Origin: Arachnia propionica
GTDB lineage: Bacteria > Actinomycetota > Actinomycetes > Propionibacteriales > Propionibacteriaceae
Direction: 5' to 3'
Length of the DNA: 59,252 bases
Assembly: GCF_003932785.1 (NCBI RefSeq)
Contig: NZ_RQYT01000014.1
Span: 1 to 59,252 of the forward strand
Shown here: one piece after another, positions 15,573 through 24,763 of the stretch
Layout: each line of letters opens with the position of its first letter
Position numbering within the stretch: the first letter of the stretch is position 1
Program-made: the position numbers and the translations under genes
Notes under the pieces: model-generated
The model's database searches: none
What the model was told of the DNA's origin: nothing
What the model saw: the letters and a program-made list of their open reading frames with translations, nothing else

Positions 15573-16853
15573 GTGCCTCGAATTGGCGAATCCAGCGAGA
15601 TCTTCAAATGCAACTTCTGCGGCAAGTCGCAGAAGCAGGTGAAGCGTCTCATCGCTGGCGCGGGTGTCTACATCTGCGACGAGTGCATCGGACTGTGCAA
15701 CGAGATCATCGAGGAGGAGTTCCCCGAGTCCACGCCGTCGTTGCTGGAGGAGGACCTCCCCAAGCCCCGGGAGATCCGCGACTTCCTCGACCAGTACGTC
15801 GTCGGTCAGGACGCCGCGAAGAAGGCCCTCGCGGTGGCGGTGTACAACCACTACAAGCGGATCCTCGCCGAGTCCACGAAGCCGGCCCGCCATCGTGGCG
15901 GGGAGGTCGTCGACGTCGGCAAGTCGAACATCCTGCTCATCGGCCCGACGGGCTGCGGCAAGACCTATCTGGCGCAGACTCTCGCCAGGATGCTCAACGT
16001 GCCGTTCGCCATGGCCGATGCCACGGCGCTCACCGAGGCAGGGTACGTGGGCGAGGACGTCGAGAACATCCTGCTCAAGCTCATCCAGGCCGCGGACTTC
16101 GACATCAAGAAGGCCGAGACCGGCATCATCTACATCGACGAGATCGACAAGGTGGCCCGGAAGTCCGAGAACCCGTCGATCACGCGTGACGTCTCCGGTG
16201 AGGGCGTCCAGCAGGCGCTGCTGAAGATCCTCGAGGGCACCGTCGCCTCGGTCCCTCCCCAGGGTGGTCGCAAGCACCCGCACCAGGAGTTCCTCCAGAT
16301 CGACACCACGAAGGTGCTCTTCATCGTCGGCGGGGCCTTCGCCGGGCTCGAGGACATCATCCACAGCCGGGTCGGGAAGCGTCCCCTCGGCTTCAGCACC
16401 GACTCGAAGGGCCGCGAGGAACTCACCGATCCGTTCGCCGCCGTGCGGCCGGAGGACCTCCACAAGTTCGGGTTGATCCCCGAGTTCATCGGTCGTCTCC
16501 CCATGATCACCACCGTCAGCCCCCTGGACCGGGAGGCCCTCGTGCGGATCCTCGTGGAGCCCCGCAACGCGCTGACCAAGCAGTTCGCCCGCCTGTTCGA
16601 GCTCGATGGTGTCCAGTTGGACTTCACCGATGACGCCGTCGAGGCCATCGCCGACCTCGCCCTGGAGCGGGGCACCGGGGCCCGGGGGCTCCGCGCGATC
16701 CTTGAGGAGTTGTTGCTCGACGTCATGTTCGAGGTGCCCTCGGCCGAGGACGTCGCGCAGGTCGTCGTGACCCGCGAGGCGGTGCTGGGGGAGGGCTCCC
16801 CGGAGCGGGTTCCCGCTGAGCTCGTCGCCCGTCGCCGCGACCTGTCGGCCTGA
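15573..16853 (+). CDS. clpX: Clp protease ATP-binding subunit ClpX
   Basis: The 426-residue AAA+ unfoldase recognises tagged proteins and threads them into ClpP. The N-terminal zinc-binding domain has Cys13, Cys16, Cys35 and Cys38; Walker A is GPTGCGKT (124-131); Walker B is IIYIDEIDK; and [10 protein letters not shown] lies before the C-terminal small domain. The GTG start follows AAGGAG with 8-nt spacing and yields [13 protein letters not shown], a typical actinobacterial ClpX start. Longer in-frame starts lie in the stem-loop region and are unlikely. Confidence 0.97.
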   Translation: MPRIGESSEIFKCNFCGKSQKQVKRLIAGAGVYICDECIGLCNEIIEEEFPESTPSLLEEDLPKPREIRDFLDQYVVGQDAAKKALAVAVYNHYKRILAESTKPARHRGGEVVDVGKSNILLIGPTGCGKTYLAQTLARMLNVPFAMADATALTEAGYVGEDVENILLKLIQAADFDIKKAETGIIYIDEIDKVARKSENPSITRDVSGEGVQQALLKILEGTVASVPPQGGRKHPHQEFLQIDTTKVLFIVGGAFAGLEDIIHSRVGKRPLGFSTDSKGREELTDPFAAVRPEDLHKFGLIPEFIGRLPMITTVSPLDREALVRILVEPRNALTKQFARLFELDGVQLDFTDDAVEAIADLALERGTGARGLRAILEELLLDVMFEVPSAEDVAQVVVTREAVLGEGSPERVPAELVARRRDLSA

Positions 16854-16948
16854 GGCGGGGCGGGCAGCGTCATGCCCAGTGGGGCCGGTGTCGGCACCCG
16901 ACTCTCCTGAGTGTCCCCGGGCCGCCAAGGTCCGGTAGGTTTGGGGGC

Positions 16949-19900
16949 ATGACTTCCGGCTATCTGCGTTACCCCCACATCCACGGGGATCAGGTGGTCT
17001 TCGTCGCTGACGACGACCTGTGGCTCACGACGGTGGCAGGTGGCCGGGCCTATCGCCTGACCTCGGAACGGACCCCCGTCCGTTCCCCGAGGTTCTCCCC
17101 GGACGGCACCAAGATCGCCTACGTGTTGGGTGAGAGGGGCAACCAGGACCTGTGGGTCCTCGACCTCGACGGTGGCCGGCGACGCCTCACCTGGCTGAGC
17201 GCCCGGAACATGCAGGTCTCCGGCTGGGCCGATGACGACCACATCCTCCTCGCATCCATGCACAACGAGGCGCTGCGCGCCCTGTCGTGGATGTACTCGG
17301 TGTCCCTGACCGGCGCCATGGAGCGCAAGCCCTGGGGGCCTGCCATGAGTGCCGCGGTGCATGCGGACGGGCGCGTGGCCGTCGTGTCGCCGAACTTCCG
17401 CGGTCCGGAGGCCTGGAAGCGCTACCGCGGTGGGATGGTCAACCGGGTCTGGGTGTCCATCGCCGACGGCAAGGACTGGAGCCGCGTGCTGGGGCAGGAG
17501 ACCGCCAGCCTCACGGGGGCCACGTGGTGGCGCGACCGGCTGATCTTCACCTCCGATCTCGGGGCGAAGCTGCCGAAGCGGGCGGGGGAGCAGGCGCAGG
17601 TCTGGAGCGTGCGTCCCGATGGCACCGATCTGCGCAACCACACCCACCACACCTTCGAGCAGGGCTACTGCCGCGACGCCACCACCGATGGGCAACGCGT
17701 CATCTACCACGCCCGCGGCCGCATCTACTGGCTGGCCAACCTGGACTCGAAACCGCGTGAGCTGCAGGTCAAGCTCGCCCTCGGCGCCCCGGACGTGCAG
17801 ACGATCGAGGGGGTCGAGCACCTGGAGAGCGTGGCCCCCGATCACGGCGGCGACGGTTCCCTGCTGGCCTGGCGGGGGCAGGCCTGGTTCCTGACCCACC
17901 GCTCCGGCCCGGCCCGGGCGCTGTCCGATCTGCCCGGGGTGCGGATCCGTGAGGCGATCCCGCTCGGGAACTCCGGCAAGGGGATCTGGGCCACCGATGC
18001 GGAGGGCGAGGACTGCTTGGAGATCGTTCAGCTCGACGGCGACGGGGATCCCAGACGCATCTGCCACGGTGCCCTCGGCCGGGTGCTCGCGTTGGCGGCG
18101 AGCCGGGACGGCAACCGCGTCGCCGTCGCCTCCCACGACGGCTCCGTTCACGCCGTCGACGTCACCGCGGGCAGCTCCCGTCGGGTCGGGGTGTCGGCCT
18201 CCGGCGAGGCAACGGGCCTCACCTTCAGCCCGTGTGGGCGCTACCTCGTCTGGCGCGAGGGGCTGCGGGGTGAGGGACACGTGGGGCGTCTCGTCGGTTA
18301 CGACCTCACCGAGGGCAAGTCCTTCACGCTCACGCGGGGCCGGTTCAACGACTTCAGCCCGACGTTCAGCCTCGACGGCAAGTACCTGTGGTTCCTGTCC
18401 AGCAGGAACATCGACCCGACCTATGACGAGCTTGGTTTCGACCTGAACTTCACCAACACGGTGCGCCCGTTCGTCATTCCACTGCGCGCGGAGGACCCCG
18501 CCCCGTTCGGGCCGTCCGCCGACGGCTGGGCCATCAGTGACGGGGATGAGGGTGACAAGAAGGGGGCGGAGCATCACCGCCCCGAGGGCGATGAGACGAA
18601 GCAGGAGACCCCGGTCCTCGACCTTGACGGCGCCGAGGACCGCATGGTTCCGCTCCCGGTGGCGGCCGGTCGTTACGACCAGCTCATGGCCACCGCGAAC
18701 GGGGTGGCCTGGCGCAAACTCCATCCCTACTCCGGGGTTCTCGGCAGCGGTTGGCTACCCGGCTCGGAGCTCAAGGACAGTGTGGAGCTGTTCGACCTCA
18801 CGCAGCGCAAGGTCAGCACCGTCGTCGAGTCCTGTGATGACGTGGCGATGAGTGGGGATGGCAAGCAGTTGGTCGTGCGCAACGGCGAGGATCTGTGGGT
18901 GCAGGCCGCCGATGCCAAACCCGATGACGACGACGCCAGGATCACGGTGGACCTCAGCAGGTTGCGTCGCACCCAGCAGCCCCGCGACGAGTGGCGTCAG
19001 ATGTTCGACGAGAACGCGCGGCTCATGAGGGACCACTTCTGGCGCGAGGACATGGACGGGGTGGACTGGGCCAGGGTGTGTGCCTCCTACCGGCCCCTCA
19101 TCGAACGGATCGCCACCCACGACGACCTCGTCGACGTGCTCGGGGAGGTTGTCGCGGAGCTCAACACCTCGCACGCCTACGTCATCCCTGCCTCCGGGGG
19201 TGGGGACCAGAAGGTCGCGTGGCTGGGGGCCGAGTTCCGGCGCAACAGCAAGGGGGAGATCGTCATCTCTCGGATCCTCGACGGTGAGTCCTCCGACCCG
19301 GCTGCGCGATCTCCACTGCGCGCGGCGGGGGTTGCGGCCCGACCCGGGGATGTGATCCTCGCGGTGGATGGCCGGCTGACCGCCGAGGCGCCCGACATGA
19401 ACGCCCTGCTGGTCGGGGCGGCGGGCAAGCCGGTGGAGCTCACCCTGGTGCGGGGACGCATGAAGCGACGGGTCGCCGTCGTCCCGGTGGAGTGCGAAGG
19501 GCCGTTGCGGTACCACGAATGGGTGGCCTCGCGAGCCGCCCGGGTGGAGAAACGCTCAAACGGCAGGGTCGGATACCTGCACGTGCCGAACATGATGGCA
19601 CAGGGATGGGCGGAGTTCCATCGGCTCATCGACGAGGCCTGCGCCAAGGAGGCGGTCATCGTCGACGTCCGCTACAACGGGGGCGGGCACACCTCTGCGC
19701 TGGTGCTGGAACGCCTGACCCGAAAGGTCATCGGCTGGACGATCGGGCGGCACTTCCGGGAGGCCCAGGCCTACCCGTTCCAGGGGATGCGGGGCCCGGT
19801 GGTCTTCGTCACGAACCCCTACGCCGGGTCCGACGGCGACATCATCACGGCGGCCGCCCAGAACCTGAAGCTCGGCCCGGTCGTGGGGGAGCGCTCCTGG

Positions 19901-20167
19901 GGCGGGGTGGTCGGCATCGACGGCAGGTTCGAACTCGTCGACGGCACCGCCGTCACCCAGCCCCGCTACGGTTTCTCCTTCGACAAGCAGGGCTTTGGGG
20001 TGGAGAACCACGGCACCGACCCCGACATCCCGGTGGAACTGTCCCCGGCGGACTGGGAGAGCGGCGTCGACAAGCAGCTCGATGTCGCCATCGCGGAGGC
20101 GCTGGCCCGGCTGGGGAAGCAGGCGGCCGCCAAGCCCCCGGTGCTGCCGCCGCCCGCCTTCGGCTGA
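16949..20167 (+). CDS. Tricorn-type S41 protease
   Basis: The 1072-residue cytosolic protease has the full tricorn build: N-terminal beta-propellers (repeats such as SPRFSPDGTKIAYV), a C1 domain, a PDZ domain around 750-830 and the C-terminal S41 catalytic domain. The Thermoplasma tetrad Ser745-His746-Ser965-Glu1023 is matched at a constant offset of four: Ser741-His742 (LNTSHAY), Ser961 (YAGSDGDI) and Glu1019 (GVENHGTDPD). All four are present, so it should be active, cutting peptides released by Clp or the proteasome. TAGGTT ends 7 nt before the ATG with no ribosome-binding site, suggesting a leaderless transcript. An acidic, low-complexity insert (about 530-560) separates propeller parts. 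Confidence 0.94.
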   Translation: MTSGYLRYPHIHGDQVVFVADDDLWLTTVAGGRAYRLTSERTPVRSPRFSPDGTKIAYVLGERGNQDLWVLDLDGGRRRLTWLSARNMQVSGWADDDHILLASMHNEALRALSWMYSVSLTGAMERKPWGPAMSAAVHADGRVAVVSPNFRGPEAWKRYRGGMVNRVWVSIADGKDWSRVLGQETASLTGATWWRDRLIFTSDLGAKLPKRAGEQAQVWSVRPDGTDLRNHTHHTFEQGYCRDATTDGQRVIYHARGRIYWLANLDSKPRELQVKLALGAPDVQTIEGVEHLESVAPDHGGDGSLLAWRGQAWFLTHRSGPARALSDLPGVRIREAIPLGNSGKGIWATDAEGEDCLEIVQLDGDGDPRRICHGALGRVLALAASRDGNRVAVASHDGSVHAVDVTAGSSRRVGVSASGEATGLTFSPCGRYLVWREGLRGEGHVGRLVGYDLTEGKSFTLTRGRFNDFSPTFSLDGKYLWFLSSRNIDPTYDELGFDLNFTNTVRPFVIPLRAEDPAPFGPSADGWAISDGDEGDKKGAEHHRPEGDETKQETPVLDLDGAEDRMVPLPVAAGRYDQLMATANGVAWRKLHPYSGVLGSGWLPGSELKDSVELFDLTQRKVSTVVESCDDVAMSGDGKQLVVRNGEDLWVQAADAKPDDDDARITVDLSRLRRTQQPRDEWRQMFDENARLMRDHFWREDMDGVDWARVCASYRPLIERIATHDDLVDVLGEVVAELNTSHAYVIPASGGGDQKVAWLGAEFRRNSKGEIVISRILDGESSDPAARSPLRAAGVAARPGDVILAVDGRLTAEAPDMNALLVGAAGKPVELTLVRGRMKRRVAVVPVECEGPLRYHEWVASRAARVEKRSNGRVGYLHVPNMMAQGWAEFHRLIDEACAKEAVIVDVRYNGGGHTSALVLERLTRKVIGWTIGRHFREAQAYPFQGMRGPVVFVTNPYAGSDGDIITAAAQNLKLGPVVGERSWGGVVGIDGRFELVDGTAVTQPRYGFSFDKQGFGVENHGTDPDIPVELSPADWESGVDKQLDVAIAEALARLGKQAAAKPPVLPPPAFG

Positions 20168-20180
20168 TCCGGTGACGGGC

Positions 20181-21578
20181 TCAGCTCGCTGACTGCCTCG
20201 GGTGGTCGGCGAGCAGGGCCTGGTGCAGGCAGCGCGCGAACCCCCTGGCCGCGCTGGGGGTGAGGGCCCCGTAGTGCAGCAGCAGTGCGTGGTGGCGAGG
20301 GCGGATGGCGAAGTCTCCCAGCGCGGAGACCTGGAAGCCGTCCTGCTCCAGACGCATCTGCACCGACAGCTCGTCGGCACCGTCGGGGAGCTGGAGGAGG
20401 ATCTCGGTGCCGCTGGGGTCCCCGAGGGTCCGGACCGCTGGCACCGTCCTGGCGAGGGCCTTGATGAGGGCGTCGCGGCGCTCCCGGCACAGCGACAGGG
20501 CCCGGTTCCGGTGCCGGTAGAGGGCGCCCGAGGTGATGAAGTGGGCCAAGGCCCGGGCCGGGAAGTCGGACACGGGCGCCAGATCGGAGGCACGTCGCCG
20601 GAAGCTCGGGTCGACGATGAGCCACACCACCGCCAGCTCCGGGCTGAGGAGCTTGGCGGGGGACCCCAGGTACAGGACCCGGGCGCCCGGCGGGGCCATG
20701 GCGAAGAGGGTGGGCTCGGGGGCCCGACCGAAGACGAACTCCGCGTCGAGATCGTTCTCGATGATGATGCCGCCGGTTCTCACCGACCAGTCCAGCAGCT
20801 CCTGCCGTCGTTCCTCCGCCATGCTCACCCCGGTCGGCCACTGGCGGGCCGGGGTGACGTGCACCGCCCGGTCGGCGCCGGACAGCATGTCGATACGCAG
20901 GCCGTGGTCGTCGACGGGGACGCACCGGACCCGGCAACCGTGGTCGATGAAGTGGCGCTGGATCCTGGGATTGCCCGGATCCTCCACCACCACTGCCTGC
21001 CCCCGCAGCTCAGCGCTGTGCACGATGTCGGCGACGACGCTGCCGACGCTGGGACGCAGCACGACCTGTTCGGGGGCGAAGGACATGCCGCGGAACGAGC
21101 GGAGGTGATCATGCAGGGCCCGCACCAGCTCACCGGGTCCGCTGCCGGACGCCTCCGGGCTGATGGCCTCGCGCCAGGCCCGGTTCCACTCCCGGGGGTC
21201 GAGCACCGCCTCGTGCATGTTGGCGGGCACCGTCAGGTCGAGGAGTGCTTTGCTCGGCTCGGGGCGATGCGGTGCGGGGGAGGGAGTGGAGTTCTTGTGG
21301 TCGAGCAGGGCGCGGGCGCCGGGGCTCACCCGGGTGCCGCTGCCATGCACGGAGCGCACGACCCCGAGGCCGACGAGGGTCTCGTAGGCCTGCACGACCG
21401 AGGAGCGTGAGATGCAATGCTCCTCGGCGAAGCTCCTCGACGAGGGCAGGGGATCGTCGTCCAGGAGGCTGCCGTCGCTGATGGCGGCGAGGACGGCGGA
21501 GACCACCCGCTGTGACACCGGCGTCACGGCAGGGTCGAGGACCACCCTCGGGTGCAGCTCCCGTGCTCTCCTCACCAT
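20181..21578 (-). CDS. MocR-type regulator (GntR DNA-binding domain fused to aminotransferase fold)
   Basis: The 465-residue protein has an N-terminal winged helix of the GntR family (VVSAVLAAISDG...LPSSRSFAEEHCISRSSVVQAYETL, about 24-68), a linker, and a fold-type I aminotransferase domain. The PLP-binding lysine is probably that in YLGSPAKLLSPE. MocR proteins such as GabR and TauR use bound PLP to sense small primary amines. It is transcribed away from the eut operon across 193 nt, the classic position for its regulator. TAGGCT ends 6 nt before the ATG, suggesting a leaderless mRNA. Control of eut genes and sensing of ethanolamine are inferences. Confidence 0.88.
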   Translation of the reverse strand: MVRRARELHPRVVLDPAVTPVSQRVVSAVLAAISDGSLLDDDPLPSSRSFAEEHCISRSSVVQAYETLVGLGVVRSVHGSGTRVSPGARALLDHKNSTPSPAPHRPEPSKALLDLTVPANMHEAVLDPREWNRAWREAISPEASGSGPGELVRALHDHLRSFRGMSFAPEQVVLRPSVGSVVADIVHSAELRGQAVVVEDPGNPRIQRHFIDHGCRVRCVPVDDHGLRIDMLSGADRAVHVTPARQWPTGVSMAEERRQELLDWSVRTGGIIIENDLDAEFVFGRAPEPTLFAMAPPGARVLYLGSPAKLLSPELAVVWLIVDPSFRRRASDLAPVSDFPARALAHFITSGALYRHRNRALSLCRERRDALIKALARTVPAVRTLGDPSGTEILLQLPDGADELSVQMRLEQDGFQVSALGDFAIRPRHHALLLHYGALTPSAARGFARCLHQALLADHPRQSAS

Positions 21579-21771
21579 GCAGCAAGCCTAACGGCTGGTG
21601 GGCGTCATCAAGGGGATTCCTGCGGGCCAGGCGTCCGCCAGGTGGTCACCGACGATGACCCTAAGTGGTCTGTCAGGTCACGGATCGGTTACGAAAGACT
21701 GGGGTTGCGAGGCCAGCGGTCCGGGAGCAAGGCGGCTCCCACGTGGACTGGCAACGGGAAGGGGAGTCGGC
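21579..21771. promoter_or_regulatory. Divergent control region between the MocR gene and eutH
   Basis: Contains an inverted repeat GGTCA-N7-TGACC (21644-21660) and further GGTCT (21667-21671) and GGTCA (21676-21680) half-sites in direct orientation. MocR regulators often bind paired direct and inverted half-sites, so this is a candidate operator. A clear -35/-10 pair toward eutH is not visible. The 3' part is GC-rich and ends with GGGAAGGGGAG before the GTG of eutH. Confidence 0.4.
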
Positions 21772-22956
21772 GTGCCCGAAATCAACGAGATCATCATCTG
21801 GATCCTCATGGCCTTCATGGTGCTCGGTGCCCTCGACAGGGCCATCGGCAACAGGTTCGGACTCGGCGAGCAGTTCGAGGAGGGGTTCAATGCCATGGGC
21901 CCCTTGGCGCTTGCCATGGTCGGCGTCATGTGTCTGGCCCCGGTCCTGGCCAAGCTGCTCAACCCGGTCATCGGACCGATCTATTCGCTCGTCGGGGCCG
22001 ATCCCGCCATGTTCGCGGGCACCCTGCTCGCCTGTGACATGGGTGGCTGGCCCTTGGCGCAGGCCTTGACCGAGAACCAGCAGGCCGCGCAGCTCTCCGG
22101 CTTGGTGCTCGGCTCCATGATGGGTGCCACGATCGTCTTCACCATCCCCGTCGCTCTGGGCATCATCGACAAGAGCGACCGCGGCTTCCTCGCCAAGGGC
22201 GTCCTCGCCGGCATCTGCACGGTGCCCGTCGGCGTGCTGGTCTCCGGCATCGTGGCCGGATTCCCGCTGGTCATGGTGCTGGTCAACCTCATCCCCATCG
22301 TCGTCGCGGCCCTGCTCATCGCACTGGGTCTGTGGCGGCTCCCCGACGCCATGACCACCGGCTTCGAGTGGTTCGGCAAGTTCCTCGTCGCTCTCATCAG
22401 CATCGCGCTCATGATCGGTGTCCTCGAACACATGACAGAGCTCAAGATCATGCCCGCGGGCTGGGAGTTGGCCCCGATCATCGACGAAAAGGGCGAGGTG
22501 GAGGGACCCGACGCCATTCAGACCGTCGGCATCATCGCAATGATGCTGCTCGGTGCTTTCCCCGCGGTCCACCTCATCATCAAGTTCGCCAGCAAGCCCC
22601 TGACCAAGGCCGGCTCCCTGCTCGGGATCAACGACTCCGCCGCGGGTGGCATGATCGCCACCCTCGCGAACAACATCCCGATGTTCCAGATCATGAAGAA
22701 CATGGATGCCCGGGGCAAGGTCGTCAACTCGGCGTTCGCCGTGAGCGCCGCCTTCGCCCTGGGCGACCACCTCGGCTTCGTCGCCGGCGCCTCTCGCGAC
22801 ATGATCGTCCCGGTCATCGCCGGCAAGCTCGTCGCCGGGTTCGCCGCTGTGGCCCTCGCCCTGCTGCTGTTCGGTCGTTCCCTCCCGAAGGCCGGTCCCG
22901 AGGAGCAGGCTGCGGACGCCGGGGGGACGACCCCGGCCGGGGCGGAAGGGGCCTGA
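21772..22956 (+). CDS. eutH: Ethanolamine transporter EutH
   Basis: The 394-residue integral membrane protein matches EutH, which lets ethanolamine enter when it is scarce or protonated. It has about ten hydrophobic spans; conserved stretches include DRAIGNRFGLGEQFEEG early, AGTLLACDMGGWPLA, and SAAGGMIATLANNIPMF followed by SAAFALGDHLGFVAG. The GTG start follows GGGAAGGGGAG. The C-terminal tail is rich in Ala, Gly and Glu. It heads the operon and lies 3 nt before eutN. Confidence 0.95.
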   Translation: MPEINEIIIWILMAFMVLGALDRAIGNRFGLGEQFEEGFNAMGPLALAMVGVMCLAPVLAKLLNPVIGPIYSLVGADPAMFAGTLLACDMGGWPLAQALTENQQAAQLSGLVLGSMMGATIVFTIPVALGIIDKSDRGFLAKGVLAGICTVPVGVLVSGIVAGFPLVMVLVNLIPIVVAALLIALGLWRLPDAMTTGFEWFGKFLVALISIALMIGVLEHMTELKIMPAGWELAPIIDEKGEVEGPDAIQTVGIIAMMLLGAFPAVHLIIKFASKPLTKAGSLLGINDSAAGGMIATLANNIPMFQIMKNMDARGKVVNSAFAVSAAFALGDHLGFVAGASRDMIVPVIAGKLVAGFAAVALALLLFGRSLPKAGPEEQAADAGGTTPAGAEGA

Positions 22957-22959
22957 TCG

Positions 22960-23250
22960 ATGCGGATCGCCCGGGTCGTTGGAGTGGCGGTGTCCACCGC
23001 CAAGGCTGAGACCCTGCGGGGCAGCAAGCTCTTGCTGCTCCGCCCCGCCACCCCCACCGACGAGCCCCACGGGGACGTCTTCGTGGCCGTGGACGCCGTC
23101 GGCGCGGGGACGGGCGAACTCGTCCTGGTGGCCGATGGCAGTGCCAGCAGACAGACGGAACTGACCGGTGAGTCCCCCGTGGACTGCGTCGTCATGGCGA
23201 TCCTCGACTCCTTGGAGGTCGAGGGCGAGATCACCTTCAGGAAGCAGTGA
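22960..23250 (+). CDS. eutN: Microcompartment vertex protein EutN (BMC-P, CcmL/EutN family)
   Basis: The 96-residue protein forms pentamers that close the twelve vertices of the polyhedral shell. It has the family start MRIARVVGVAVSTAKAETLRG and the core VAVDAVGAGTGELVLVADGSASR. It is the only BMC-P gene in the locus, so all vertices must use it. The ATG follows the eutH stop by 3 nt and the stop is 2 nt before the eutA ATG. Confidence 0.95.
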   Translation: MRIARVVGVAVSTAKAETLRGSKLLLLRPATPTDEPHGDVFVAVDAVGAGTGELVLVADGSASRQTELTGESPVDCVVMAILDSLEVEGEITFRKQ

Positions 23251-23252
23251 CC

Positions 23253-24713
23253 ATGGCCAAGGGGACACGGGAGATGCTCAGTGTGGGCATCGACATCGGG
23301 ACCACGACGAGCCAGCTCGTGTTGTCCCGACTCACCGTGTCCAACCAGGCGCGGGTGGGACTCGTCCCCCGGCTCGACGTGGACGAGCGCACCGTGCTGT
23401 ACCAGAGTGAACCCCACCTCACGCCACTGTCCGCCCCCGACGAGATCAACGTCGGGGCCCTGCTGGGGATGATCCACGAGGAGTACGCCAAGGCCGGCAT
23501 CGACTCCTCACAGGTGGAGACCGGGGCGGTCATCATCACCGGAGAGACCGCCCGGACCCGCAACGCCGAGGCGATCCTCCAGGGACTCTCGGATCTGGCG
23601 GGGGACTTCGTCGTGACGGTGGCCGGACCGAGCCTCGAGTCCCAGATCGCCGGCCGCGGCTCAGGGGCCTCCGACTGGGCTGCCGACCACTACGCCACGA
23701 TCGTCAACGTCGACATCGGTGGCGGATCGGCCAACGCCGCGATCTTCCGGGCGGGCAAGCACGTCGCCTCCGCCGCCGTCATGGTGGGCGGGCGGCAGGC
23801 CATCGTGGATCCGGCGACCGGGAACCTCGTCCACCTCAAACCCGCCGGCGAGGTCATCGTCGAGCACCTCGGGTTGCCCCTGCGGATCGGTCAGCCCGCC
23901 CCGATCCCGGTGCTGCGGCAGTTCACCGACGCCATGGCGGAGGTCGTGGTGGACCTCGTGCTGGGCAGGACCTCACCACTGGGCGAGAAACTCGCCCTCA
24001 CCCCACCCCTCGCCGTGGACGGCTCCGTCGCCGCCTATTTCATCTCCGGTGGCGTGGGTGCCGCGTACTACGACGAGGTGCCCTGCGACACCCTCGCCGA
24101 GCTGGCCCGCTACGGCGACGTCGGCCCGCTCCTGGCGGCCTCGCTGCGGGAGAACCCACGCTGGCAGCAGCTCCGGGTGGAACGCCCGGCCCAGACGCTG
24201 CGGGCCACCGTGCTCGGGGCTGCCAGCCAGCAGGTGACGCTGTCCGGCTCCACCATCTGGGCGGAACGCTCCCACCTGCCCCTGAAGAACCTGCCGGTGA
24301 TCGAGCCACGCATCCTCGAACACGTCCCGGCCTACCGGGACCCCGAGGCGGTGCGCCGCGCCGTCGCCCAGGCCGTCAAACGCTGGGACCGCGGCGAGAG
24401 CGACCCCGGCAACTTCGTCATCGCGTTGGATCTGCCAGCGCTCATGGTCTACCCCCAGGTCATCGACCTGGCCGCCGGTCTGGTGGCCTTCGCCACCGAC
24501 TACCTGCCGCAGGACCGGCCGCTCGTCCTCGTGACCGAGCAGGACTACGCACAGGTCCTGGGACAGACCATCAAGTCGAAGGCGCCCGCCCTGCCGGTGA
24601 TCGTCGTCGACCAGATCGGCCTGGGAGAGGGCGACTTCATCGACATCGGTGAGCCGCTGTTCGACGGCCGAGTCGTCCCCGTGTCAGTCAAGACCCTCGT
24701 CTTCTATCAATGA
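23253..24713 (+). CDS. eutA: Ethanolamine ammonia-lyase reactivating factor EutA
   Basis: The 486-residue ASKHA-fold ATPase exchanges damaged cobalamin from inactivated EutBC. It shows the phosphate-1 loop IDIGTTTSQLVLS near the N-terminus and a second loop VDIGGGSANAAIF. The ATG is favoured over an overlapping GTG six bases earlier because AGGAAG stands 8 nt upstream of the ATG. Its neighbours eutB and eutC encode its client enzyme. A 9-codon minicistron follows before eutB. Confidence 0.95.
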   Translation: MAKGTREMLSVGIDIGTTTSQLVLSRLTVSNQARVGLVPRLDVDERTVLYQSEPHLTPLSAPDEINVGALLGMIHEEYAKAGIDSSQVETGAVIITGETARTRNAEAILQGLSDLAGDFVVTVAGPSLESQIAGRGSGASDWAADHYATIVNVDIGGGSANAAIFRAGKHVASAAVMVGGRQAIVDPATGNLVHLKPAGEVIVEHLGLPLRIGQPAPIPVLRQFTDAMAEVVVDLVLGRTSPLGEKLALTPPLAVDGSVAAYFISGGVGAAYYDEVPCDTLAELARYGDVGPLLAASLRENPRWQQLRVERPAQTLRATVLGAASQQVTLSGSTIWAERSHLPLKNLPVIEPRILEHVPAYRDPEAVRRAVAQAVKRWDRGESDPGNFVIALDLPALMVYPQVIDLAAGLVAFATDYLPQDRPLVLVTEQDYAQVLGQTIKSKAPALPVIVVDQIGLGEGDFIDIGEPLFDGRVVPVSVKTLVFYQ

Positions 24714-24733
24714 CGAACGAAGGAAGGAACACC

Positions 24734-24763
24734 ATGCAAGCCGAGATTGAGGAGGTGGCCTGA
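24734..24763 (+). CDS. Nine-codon leader ORF coupled to eutB
   Basis: ATG preceded by AAGGAAGGAA opens a frame encoding MQAEIEEVA and stopping in TGATG, where the stop overlaps the eutB start. The eutB ribosome-binding site (GAGGAGG) lies inside this minicistron. The layout implies translational coupling: ribosomes finishing the short ORF could reinitiate at eutB. The peptide is unlikely to have its own function. Confidence 0.5.
   Translation: MQAEIEEVA

Noticed and set aside
21690-21771. Possible cobalamin riboswitch before eutH
   Set aside because: The conserved B12-box (GCCACTG-like core) and other invariant elements are not seen.
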